NCBI GenBank assembly: GCA_938028175.1
Contig: CALJAE010000045.1
Location: forward strand, 1-7,542
Source: an uncultured Acidimicrobiales bacterium
Lineage (GTDB): Bacteria > Actinomycetota > Acidimicrobiia > Acidimicrobiales > SZUA-35
Reading direction: 5' to 3'
DNA length: 7,542 bases
Of the stretch, positions 1 through 4,823 are shown piece after piece; position 1 is the first letter of the stretch, and the number at the start of each line of letters is the position of its first letter. Below the pieces are notes generated by a model. It saw only the letters and a program-made list of their open reading frames with translations, was not told the DNA's origin and did no database searches. The position numbers were made by a program, and so were the translations under genes.

Positions 1-1180
1 CTAACAAATAGTGTTTGTAGTCTCTCACTTCACGACACTCGCCACTACCAACAAGACAGGACTTAAACAAAGCTGTTTGTCCGCCAATCGGAGCGTGAGC
101 CTGCAATCTGAAATCACGTAACCGCTCTCTTAACAGACCAACGCTCTCAACTAGCTCGGCTTCGCTTCGCTCCGTCACCGACAGAAAGATTGAAGCCTCA
201 ACAAGTCGAGTGACAGGATCACTATCAAGACTTGATTCGAGCTCGTCAATAGATTCCTGCAGGGTTTTCAAACTCGCTGGCACAGCTTCGGGTGAATAGT
301 ACTCGTTGTCTTGAGAGAACAAATTCTTCTTACGTCGAGATGCCTTAGACAACGCTGACGCATTGTCCACAAACCGCAAACGAATACACCAATCGACCGG
401 CAGCGCCCACATGTCCAAAAAAGCTAACCATTCACTCCCCGGATACTGCCACCCATCAACTGGGAAACCTGATACCGCCAGAAACGTTTGAAATGATTCG
501 CCCACATCAGAATCAACCTTCACAAAGTTGTTTGCTGTCGGCAATTTGGTTCGCAACTCACTAACCGTTGCGTCAACAGTTCCAGCGTTACACAACCCGC
601 CATCGCCACTGCCACCCTCAATCTGCAAGCCACCGATGCCCCGTCGAGTCGATCTTTCTAGCATCCAGTTGACTTCACCAGCCGTCGATTCCTTCATCTC
701 CAATGCTGACAATTTGACGCCAAGCTGTTCCATTTCTAATCGTCGAGAAGCTACTTCACGCTTACTTGGTGGCAGCCGCTTCACACCAAAAGCCCGCTCA
801 ACCGACCTGGAAGCCAGCTTGCTAAACGACTGGCTCGAACCAGCCAGACACGCAGCAACAAAATAGTGGCGTGTATATCCAACACCATACTTTGCGGCCA
901 ACTGGCCTGATCTAGCAACACTTAGCGGCGCCCACCCCGCAATGTCTGCCATCTCCTGTTGCAAACTATAACCATCGATACTGCAACAAAGACTCAACAA
1001 CATCGACTTCGCCGGTAGACCCTGCAACATCAGACTGGTTCGCCTAAAGTAATCCCGCTTTTTTACATCACTCAAATATTGATAGGTCGGGGCAGCAACC
1101 GTCCAATGAGCCCACACCTCACCACGAGCATTCCACAACAAATTACCGTCAACGTATTCAACTTCTGAAACTCTAGACAT
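1..1180 (-). CDS. VirB4-like conjugation ATPase (SCO6880-like), N-terminal part, cut by left edge
   Basis: The reading frame is open for 393 codons from the ATG at 1178-1180 to the window edge, so only the N-terminal, pre-ATPase part is seen and the Walker motifs must lie beyond the edge. Early residues (about 11-40) contain GEVWAHWTV followed by a Tyr-rich stretch, which matches how I remember actinobacterial SCO6880-like transfer ATPases beginning. Residues about 315-375 form a charged helical region followed by an APIGGQTALF stretch, like the segment that precedes the nucleotide-binding domain in that family. The family energises a conjugative type IV secretion channel at the cytoplasmic membrane. 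The start overlaps the previous gene's stop by 8 bases, and a GGGAGG site (1190-1195) lies 9 bases upstream. Leucine is mostly TTG. The assignment rests on remembered family pattern and gene order, since no catalytic motif is visible. Confidence 0.7.
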   Translation of the reverse strand, partial: MSRVSEVEYVDGNLLWNARGEVWAHWTVAAPTYQYLSDVKKRDYFRRTSLMLQGLPAKSMLLSLCCSIDGYSLQQEMADIAGWAPLSVARSGQLAAKYGVGYTRHYFVAACLAGSSQSFSKLASRSVERAFGVKRLPPSKREVASRRLEMEQLGVKLSALEMKESTAGEVNWMLERSTRRGIGGLQIEGGSGDGGLCNAGTVDATVSELRTKLPTANNFVKVDSDVGESFQTFLAVSGFPVDGWQYPGSEWLAFLDMWALPVDWCIRLRFVDNASALSKASRRKKNLFSQDNEYYSPEAVPASLKTLQESIDELESSLDSDPVTRLVEASIFLSVTERSEAELVESVGLLRERLRDFRLQAHAPIGGQTALFKSCLVGSGECREVRDYKHYLL

Positions 1181-1655
1181 CAGTAAAGGCCTCCCAACCA
1201 GATAGAACATGCTGGTGAGGTTTCACCAGCTGACTTTTCGAACTAGCCACAACCACCTTCGGTGGTACCTTTGCCTGAACGGATCTTTCGACTCGCAACA
1301 AGACACTGCGGCTATCAGCCGAGCGCAACCTCACGACACAACTTAAGGCAAAGAACTTGCCGCAACCCAAAGCAAACGCCAACGGATGGCGCCCTTCAAT
1401 CTGCTTCGACTGAATCAACCAAGCCAGCCACGCACTCAACCCAGCAACCACCAACATCGCCCAAATACCCGACAGCGGAACGATCACTCCCCAAACATGT
1501 TGAGACTTGAAACCAACCCCAATAGAAACCAAGAACACGATGGCTTGCTGGATCGTAAACCTAAAAGGAATCTGCAAACCATTCACCTTGCCAATCACAA
1601 GCGGCGACCGAAAAGCAGGCGAATAGCTACGAAAAACGAAAGAGTGCGACACCAC
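1173..1655 (-). CDS. TcpE/PrgI-like (VirB3-like) inner-membrane conjugation protein
   Basis: The product has 160 residues. A short basic N-terminus contains YSPAFRSPLVIGKVNGLQIP (residues 11-30), resembling the PL-IGK-GLP start of TcpE/PrgI-type proteins. Two hydrophobic helices follow, about 35-49 and 54-81, then an EGRHPLAF stretch (residues 87-94) and a basic cytosolic tail. In these systems a small two-helix membrane protein is encoded just before the VirB4 ATPase and is thought to anchor it; the gene order here fits exactly. The start is GTG, with a second GTG as codon 2. AGGGAG at 1661-1666 is well spaced for either. The stop overlaps the ATPase start by 8 bases and the previous stop is 2 bases upstream, so the genes are probably coupled. 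The membrane topology is seen in the sequence; the family name is an inference from motif and context. Confidence 0.65.
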   Translation of the reverse strand: MVSHSFVFRSYSPAFRSPLVIGKVNGLQIPFRFTIQQAIVFLVSIGVGFKSQHVWGVIVPLSGIWAMLVVAGLSAWLAWLIQSKQIEGRHPLAFALGCGKFFALSCVVRLRSADSRSVLLRVERSVQAKVPPKVVVASSKSQLVKPHQHVLSGWEAFTDV

Positions 1656-1657
1656 GA

Positions 1658-1933
1658 CTACTCCCTGATATCTTGTGAAATGTTCTCGGCCTCATTCTCA
1701 ACAACATCACCAAGAATGCTGTAGCCACCCGAGACAAGCCAAATCATAAACCCACCAACAAGTGCTGTCGCAAAGATGGCTGTGAACTCAAAATTTCGTC
1801 TAAACGCTGTTCGAATAAGGGCATAACCAGCAACAACAAAACTGACAGCAACAAGAGACGCCCGACCTCTGCTAGCAATTGAGTCAACGACCTCAAAACC
1901 CTGCTGAGCTATAGGCAGAAACTCAAACATCAT
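1658..1933 (-). CDS. Small two-helix membrane protein, VirB2/pilin-like position in transfer operon
   Basis: The product has 91 residues: a short N-terminus, hydrophobic helix about 24-43, a basic turn (RRNF, 45-48), a second hydrophobic helix about 48-68 rich in Gly and Ala, and an acidic tail. This two-helix hairpin with a short charged loop is the shape of VirB2/TrbC-type pilins and of the small TcpD-like proteins of Gram-positive conjugation systems. Its place directly before the TcpE-like and VirB4-like genes supports a channel role. There is no convincing cleavable signal peptide, so it may instead be a non-pilin channel component. Start choice: ATG at 1931-1933, with a second ATG as the next codon; GGAAGG at 1940-1945 is 6 bases upstream of the first. 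The start overlaps the stop of the small ORF before it (ATGA-type overlap). Confidence 0.6.
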   Translation of the reverse strand: MMFEFLPIAQQGFEVVDSIASRGRASLVAVSFVVAGYALIRTAFRRNFEFTAIFATALVGGFMIWLVSGGYSILGDVVENEAENISQDIRE

Positions 1934-2112
1934 TCCGCACCTTCCAAAGAAGACCCGACATAGCCGACCGCCTTATAAGAACGATCGACTAGGCCAGCCT
2001 TTGTGAACTTTGGACACTGGGCCCTTGAAATATGTTTCCTCATATAAGTCTCATAGAAGCAAGACGTGAAAAAACCATCACCTTGTCGTTCACTCCGCCA
2101 CCTGACTATCAA
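1930..2112 (-). CDS. Doubtful small ORF in transfer operon, hypothetical
   Basis: The frame gives 60 residues from a TTG at 2112, or 37 residues from an ATG at 2041-2043. It fills the 156 bases between the 252-residue gene and the membrane-protein gene and ends in an ATGA-type overlap with the latter, the usual sign of translational coupling. The TTG start has only an AGAGG about 3 bases upstream and overlaps the preceding gene; the ATG has no clear ribosome binding site. The product is basic, soluble and shows no motif I recognise. It may be a real small protein, a coupling ORF that delivers ribosomes to the next gene, or chance. Confidence 0.3.
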   Translation of the reverse strand: MIVRWRSERQGDGFFTSCFYETYMRKHISRAQCPKFTKAGLVDRSYKAVGYVGSSLEGAE

Positions 2113-2848
2113 GGTCCTCTAACTCTTGCTGCTTTCTGTATGCATCGAATACTTTGCCAAACCCATACTCGATCCAGCCCCGACCCCGAGGGTCAGGTCG
2201 CTGCCTTAAATCATTCATAGTCAAGCCATAACCGTAGAAAAGAACGGTGTGCAAGCTCCGCTCTAAAGACTCACCCGATATATCCGCCACCTCAGTCACA
2301 AGATTACGAAGACTTGTTTCCTGCGGTTTCGCAGCCACCGAACTTAAAGCTCGCTCACTAACATGCTTAGATGCTCGGCTGGCCTCAAGCCTGAACTTGA
2401 AAGCCGTTCGCCGCCGTGCATTACGCCTAACGTTCGCAGACCGCCACCTAGCCAACGGCTTCTCTTTTTTCAGCTCGAACATCACATTCTCTGAAAACGC
2501 TGACAACAAGTCATCGCAATCATTGCTTGTGTTCTGCCTCATAATCCAACCGAGCGAATCATGCACCTGAATACGAACAGCTATATCAAACAAGACATCA
2601 CTACTGGAAGCTGCATGACAAACATAATCAAACAACAAGACATTGGTAGATGACCTAGTTTCACCAATCACAATGCCAGACACATAGTCGATCACGTCCT
2701 TTGCAGTTACAGAACCCCAGTAACGGTCATGCACTTCAAGCAAATTCAGCTCTTCGCTAAGATGTTGACGCCACCTCCGAGATCTAACACACCGGAACCA
2801 GTCAGCAGACAAGCCACAAACCAACTTTGAACAATACGGATTCTTCAT
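2090..2848 (-). CDS. Hypothetical protein, first gene of the transfer operon, basic central patch
   Basis: The product has 252 residues and I do not recognise its family. The start is secure: ATG at 2846-2848 follows the strong site AAGGAGGAGA (2854-2863) with a short gap. Residues 127-153 are strikingly basic (KKEK..R.R...RRNARRR...K.R), suggesting contact with nucleic acid or acidic lipid. A C-terminal region, residues about 186-237, has a conserved-looking character with FYGYGLT (204-210), DPRGRGW (219-225) and EYGFGKVF (227-234). No transmembrane helix or signal peptide is evident. As the first gene of a run that continues into membrane and ATPase transfer genes, it could be a regulator or a DNA-processing accessory factor; this is inference from position only. 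A motif TGTCCTAGGACA lies about 75 bases upstream of the start codon and may control the operon. Confidence 0.7.
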   Translation of the reverse strand: MKNPYCSKLVCGLSADWFRCVRSRRWRQHLSEELNLLEVHDRYWGSVTAKDVIDYVSGIVIGETRSSTNVLLFDYVCHAASSSDVLFDIAVRIQVHDSLGWIMRQNTSNDCDDLLSAFSENVMFELKKEKPLARWRSANVRRNARRRTAFKFRLEASRASKHVSERALSSVAAKPQETSLRNLVTEVADISGESLERSLHTVLFYGYGLTMNDLRQRPDPRGRGWIEYGFGKVFDAYRKQQELEDLDSQVAE

Positions 2849-2853
2849 ACGAA

Positions 2854-2863
2854 TCTCCTCCTT
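2854..2863 (-). promoter_or_regulatory. Strong ribosome binding site of the 252-residue gene
   Basis: The minus strand reads AAGGAGGAGA, almost fully complementary to the 16S rRNA 3' end, a few bases before ATG at 2848. It is the best Shine-Dalgarno sequence in the window and fixes the start of this operon's first clear gene, implying efficient translation. Confidence 0.8.
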
Positions 2864-2920
2864 GCGAAAGAGATTCCAATAGCAGTGTCCTAAACCAACT
2901 CCTAGAAACGCGCAGCCAAA

Positions 2921-2932
2921 TGTCCTAGGACA
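2921..2932. repeat. Perfect palindrome TGTCCTAGGACA, candidate operator
   Basis: This is a 12-bp perfect two-fold symmetric site, 73 bases upstream of the transfer-operon start codon. Half-site TAGGACA recurs at 2886-2892, 3049-3055 and 4398-4404. A dimeric regulator binding the palindrome is a reasonable inference; no regulator gene in the window is clearly linked to it. Confidence 0.5.
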
Positions 2933-3023
2933 ACTGACAGCATGCAGAAACCACGCTTAAACAGTCAATCAGGCTTAACAAAAAAGAATTCTTCAGAAAT
3001 GTTTCGGAGCGACTAAGACCTAC

Positions 3024-3042
3024 ATCACGAGACGTCCGTGAT
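3024..3042. repeat. Inverted repeat ATCACG/CGTGAT
   Basis: Arms ATCACG (3024-3029) and CGTGAT (3037-3042) are separated by 7 bases. The site is 34 bases past the stop of the HNH gene on the minus strand. No T-run follows on either strand, so it is not a typical intrinsic terminator; an operator or a Rho-type or mRNA-end hairpin are alternatives. Confidence 0.35.
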
Positions 3043-3075
3043 CACCCATGTCCTAACAATTGCTAATGGTTTGAT

Positions 3076-4110
3076 CTAAGTGTATTTCGCTGCTTTGTTA
3101 AATTTCTTCAGGGCTTTTCGTTTCAGAGTAGTCAAGCTAGTTGACACCACTCCAGATTCCCCAAGCGGCAGCAAATAATCTCCCTGAACAATGCACTGTG
3201 CCCCGTGTGTATCACAGACTGTTCTGAACGGGTAAAAGCTGGCCAGTGAACCAAGTTCGGAACTTGATGAAACTCCACAGCGTTCCTCCTTGTTCACCGA
3301 TCTGTCCCACAGTCGCTGATTACCGATCGCTACCGAATCCGCTACTTCCGACCACTCCAACCTGGTCAGTCCAGCGGTAAGCCCTTTAAAATTAGCTAGG
3401 CGTTCATAAAAATTTTTTGGCGCTCCCGGCCGAGGCATGATGACATAGTGATTGTCAGGCGGACCATCGTAGCTGTGCGAAGCAATCTGAGGGACCAGAA
3501 TACACGGCAGATCTTGTAGAACACCGATCCTGATCCCTTCTTTATCCAAGTTGTTAACCCGGACACATGACTCTACAGGTTCTTCGTTCAAGATTGCAGT
3601 CCTCACGACTGCCAGAGCTTCGTCAAAAGCAAACGAGTATCCTAAAGTTGAAAACGATACAAAATAGGCTGTTGAGAGCTCAAATAGCCGATCATCACCT
3701 GAAACTCTTGTTCTCTCGAGCAGCATTTCAAGAAGTAATTCCGACGAAATCGACCTTGACTTAGAATTGGCAAACGAGTGGCCAATGCCGGGTAATGCTA
3801 GATCCGAACCAGATCTACGACACCATTCTTCGATTTTGATTCTTTCTCTCCTGATAGGCGCCGAGTGCTTTTCGAATCCTCTCTCATTGTTACATGCAAC
3901 GCAGGTCAAGCATCGCTCAACTCCCTCTGATGAAGCACTTCGCTGCGGAGCATGCTCTATTGAAATTGGATTATTCGACTGATTTGGCAAGACTTCATCT
4001 CCGAATAACTTTCCACATAAGGCGCAAGCAATCCACCCGCACTTGTCACCGCAGATCCGTTGCAGGTTGAAAAGTCTTTTCCTTGCGTTCCGCTTGGCGT
4101 TACTCGTCAC
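3076..4110 (-). CDS. HNH-type endonuclease candidate with large unknown C-terminal region
   Basis: The product has 344 residues. The N-terminal part carries a zinc-HNH signature: C29-x2-C32, then IEH with E52-H53 as the expected catalytic Glu-His pair, then C70-x2-C73 followed directly by N74-N75 and G78. This is the CxxC...EH...CxxCNN..G pattern of HNH_5-like nucleases; extra cysteines lie at 20, 24 and 67. The remaining 250 or so residues, including a Pro/Gly-rich DGPPDNHYVIMPRPGAP stretch (about 214-230), match nothing I recognise and could hold target recognition. The start is GTG; an in-frame TGA only one codon upstream rules out a longer N-terminus. The ribosome site is weak (GGTGA). 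The gene stands alone between two gene-free stretches inside a transfer element, which suggests cargo. It could be a defence nuclease, homing-type endonuclease or DNA-processing nuclease; the sequence does not decide. Confidence 0.6.
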   Translation of the reverse strand: MTSNAKRNARKRLFNLQRICGDKCGWIACALCGKLFGDEVLPNQSNNPISIEHAPQRSASSEGVERCLTCVACNNERGFEKHSAPIRRERIKIEEWCRRSGSDLALPGIGHSFANSKSRSISSELLLEMLLERTRVSGDDRLFELSTAYFVSFSTLGYSFAFDEALAVVRTAILNEEPVESCVRVNNLDKEGIRIGVLQDLPCILVPQIASHSYDGPPDNHYVIMPRPGAPKNFYERLANFKGLTAGLTRLEWSEVADSVAIGNQRLWDRSVNKEERCGVSSSSELGSLASFYPFRTVCDTHGAQCIVQGDYLLPLGESGVVSTSLTTLKRKALKKFNKAAKYT

Positions 4111-4178
4111 TTGTCACCAATCTTTCTAAGCACTTGATGCCTAAAGACTAGCTGTCTGATCGGAGGCCGGAGCCACCC

Positions 4179-4206
4179 TTTTCAGGGACGCAGGCATCCC
4201 AGAAAA
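4179..4206. repeat. Imperfect hairpin upstream of the HNH gene
   Basis: The left arm TTTTCAGGGA (4179-4188) pairs with TCCCAGAAAA (4197-4206) in 9 of 10 positions, with an 8-base loop. It lies in the probable leader of the minus-strand HNH gene, about 70 bases before its start. A run of A and T borders the stem on both sides, so a weak terminator or attenuator is possible, as is a protein-binding hairpin. Confidence 0.35.
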
Positions 4207-4280
4207 ATTACAAAGATCTTAAGCCCCAGCCAGAACCCCTGCATCTGGCAACAGGCATCCAAAGTACCGTTATGCCACCA

Positions 4281-4358
4281 TTTCACCTCGATGTTTCACC
4301 TGGACACTTCAACTGGACGTTTCAACTGGACGTTTCACCTGGGTGTTTCACCCCCCTG
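4281..4358. repeat. Six tandem 13-bp direct repeats (iteron-like)
   Basis: Units start at 4281, 4294, 4307, 4320, 4333 and 4346, with consensus TTTCACCTGGACG on the plus strand. The third and fourth units have TTCAACTGGACG, the first has TTTCACCTCGATG, and the last decays to TTTCACCCCCCTG. The TTCA core is kept in all six while the 3' half varies, more so towards the ends. The period is not a multiple of three and the array lies outside genes, so it is not a coding repeat. Such arrays bind replication initiators, partition proteins, relaxosome proteins or regulators cooperatively; which one applies cannot be read from the sequence. Confidence 0.8.
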
Positions 4359-4396
4359 TTTTCTAGATTCGCTTTAACAGAGTGTCAGACGCCGTT

Positions 4397-4405
4397 TTAG
4401 GACAT
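4397..4405. repeat. TTAGGACAT site, inverted partner of the site at 3048-3056
   Basis: This 9-mer is the exact reverse complement of ATGTCCTAA at 3048-3056, so the two face each other across the HNH gene and the iteron array. It belongs to the same motif family as the palindrome at 2921-2932. It may be an operator, since it is upstream of the HNH gene on the minus strand, or a cassette boundary. Confidence 0.45.
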
Positions 4406-4447
4406 TACTATTTATCTACTTCTATTTACTTCTATAAATACCGAGGG

Positions 4448-4711
4448 TTAGCTCTCAGAGTTATTCTTATTCTGTGCTTGTTTGGCCTTGCGTTTTAGAT
4501 ACTGCTCGGCTGCATGATCGGACTCTGCTTTATAGCAAGCTTGACAAAACTTCTTTAACGTCGATGTCGTGCAGTCGCCATTTCGGACATGTCTTTTCGC
4601 TGCTGCCCTGGTGCCGCAAGGATGAAGTTTTTTGGGTGCGGCTTCGCCACGTTTACGAGCCCGGTGGAGTTTCACTCTTTCGGTGCTTTTGTTGTTAGCT
4701 GGTTCGTTCAT
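4448..4711 (-). CDS. Small basic Cys-containing protein of the CGT...RH...C..C type
   Basis: The product has 87 residues and is very basic. Residues 30-59 show H30-x-C32-G-T, then R40-H41, N44-G45, C47 and C56-x2-C59, followed by a charged helix to the end. This CGT-x-A...RH...G..C..C layout is one I associate with short proteins of unknown function that are common in actinobacterial phages and mobile elements; zinc binding and DNA binding are plausible but unproven. It starts at the ATG of 4709-4711 without a Shine-Dalgarno sequence. A promoter read just upstream (4726-4755) would give a leader of only about 10-15 bases, the near-leaderless style frequent in actinobacteria. It is divergent from the DUF3560-like gene and might be a regulator of that shared region. 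Confidence 0.6.
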   Translation of the reverse strand: MNEPANNKSTERVKLHRARKRGEAAPKKLHPCGTRAAAKRHVRNGDCTTSTLKKFCQACYKAESDHAAEQYLKRKAKQAQNKNNSES

Positions 4712-4725
4712 TTGTCTAGTTGGAA

Positions 4726-4755
4726 ACTATACAAGCTTTATCAACATTATTGCAA
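4726..4755 (-). promoter_or_regulatory. Candidate promoter for the small Cys protein
   Basis: On the minus strand, TTGCAA (4750-4755) and TATAGT (4726-4731) are separated by 18 bases, a good sigma-70-type match. The predicted start of transcription lies close to the ATG at 4711, consistent with the absence of a ribosome binding site. Confidence 0.5.
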
Positions 4756-4763
4756 CTTTGGGG

Positions 4764-4792
4764 TAGACAGTAGTGAAACAATGGGGTAGAAT
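4764..4792 (+). promoter_or_regulatory. Candidate promoter for the DUF3560-like gene, inside a 9-bp direct repeat
   Basis: TAGACA (4764-4769) and TAGAAT (4787-4792) are 17 bases apart. Each hexamer begins inside a copy of TGGGGTAGA (4759-4767 and 4782-4790, 23 bases apart), so a protein binding the repeat would cover both promoter boxes. Predicted transcripts would start about 25 bases before the ATG at 4824. Confidence 0.5.
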
Positions 4793-4810
4793 ATGGTTAG
4801 TTAATCAAGC

Positions 4811-4816
4811 AAAGGA
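4811..4816 (+). promoter_or_regulatory. Ribosome binding site deciding the 4824 start
   Basis: AAAGGA, 7 bases before ATG at 4824, is the only Shine-Dalgarno sequence near this gene. An in-frame GTG at 4773 has none and would lie upstream of the predicted transcription start, so 4824 is preferred. Confidence 0.7.
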
Positions 4817-4823
4817 AACCCAA

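Larger units (their letters stand above)
2849..3075. promoter_or_regulatory. Intergenic control region of the transfer operon with TTAGGACA sites
   Basis: This 227-base stretch has no credible gene. It holds three copies of the heptamer TGTCCTA (2886-2892, 2921-2927, 3049-3055), the middle one forming a perfect palindrome, plus a separate inverted repeat at 3024-3042 and a 10-bp palindrome AAGAATTCTT (2984-2993). A TTGACT on the minus strand (around 2964-2969) could be a -35 box for the minus-strand operon, but no matching -10 is convincing, so no promoter is called exactly. The density of symmetric elements upstream of the operon suggests repressor or activator binding. Confidence 0.5.
4111..4447. 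other. Gene-free stretch with iteron-like array and AT-rich segment
   Basis: I see no credible gene in these 337 bases. From left to right there is an imperfect hairpin (4179-4206), a 9-bp direct repeat CAGGCATCC (4191-4199 and 4252-4260), six tandem 13-bp units (4281-4358), a TTAGGACAT site (4397-4405), and an AT-rich stretch from about 4405 to 4440 in which TACTTCTAT occurs twice. Repeats beside an AT-rich segment resemble plasmid or element origins, oriT regions or complex promoters; no Rep or relaxase gene is visible nearby to settle it. Confidence 0.5.

Noticed and set aside
528..866. Plus-strand open frame inside the VirB4-like region
   Set aside because: It lies wholly antisense to a well-supported minus-strand gene, has no ribosome binding site and gives a low-complexity Ser/Pro-rich product.
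1262..1724. Two overlapping plus-strand open frames
   Set aside because: They are antisense to the TcpE-like and pilin-like genes; their Pro/Gln/Thr-rich products are what the reverse of membrane-protein codons yields.
2090..2112. Programmed frameshift joining the 252-residue gene to the next small frame
   Set aside because: The frames differ and overlap, but no slippery heptamer or stimulating structure is visible.
3024..3042. Intrinsic terminator of the HNH gene
   Set aside because: The stem is only 6 bp with a 7-base loop, and no T-run follows on the minus strand.
4281..4358. CRISPR array
   Set aside because: The 13-bp units are directly adjacent with no unique spacers, and no cas gene is present.
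4474..4789. Plus-strand frames opposite the small Cys protein
   Set aside because: They oppose a gene with a recognisable Cys/His pattern and run into the divergent promoter.
4773..4823. Upstream GTG extension of the DUF3560-like gene
   Set aside because: It has no ribosome site and lies within or before the predicted promoter -10; the ATG at 4824 has AAAGGA at proper spacing.
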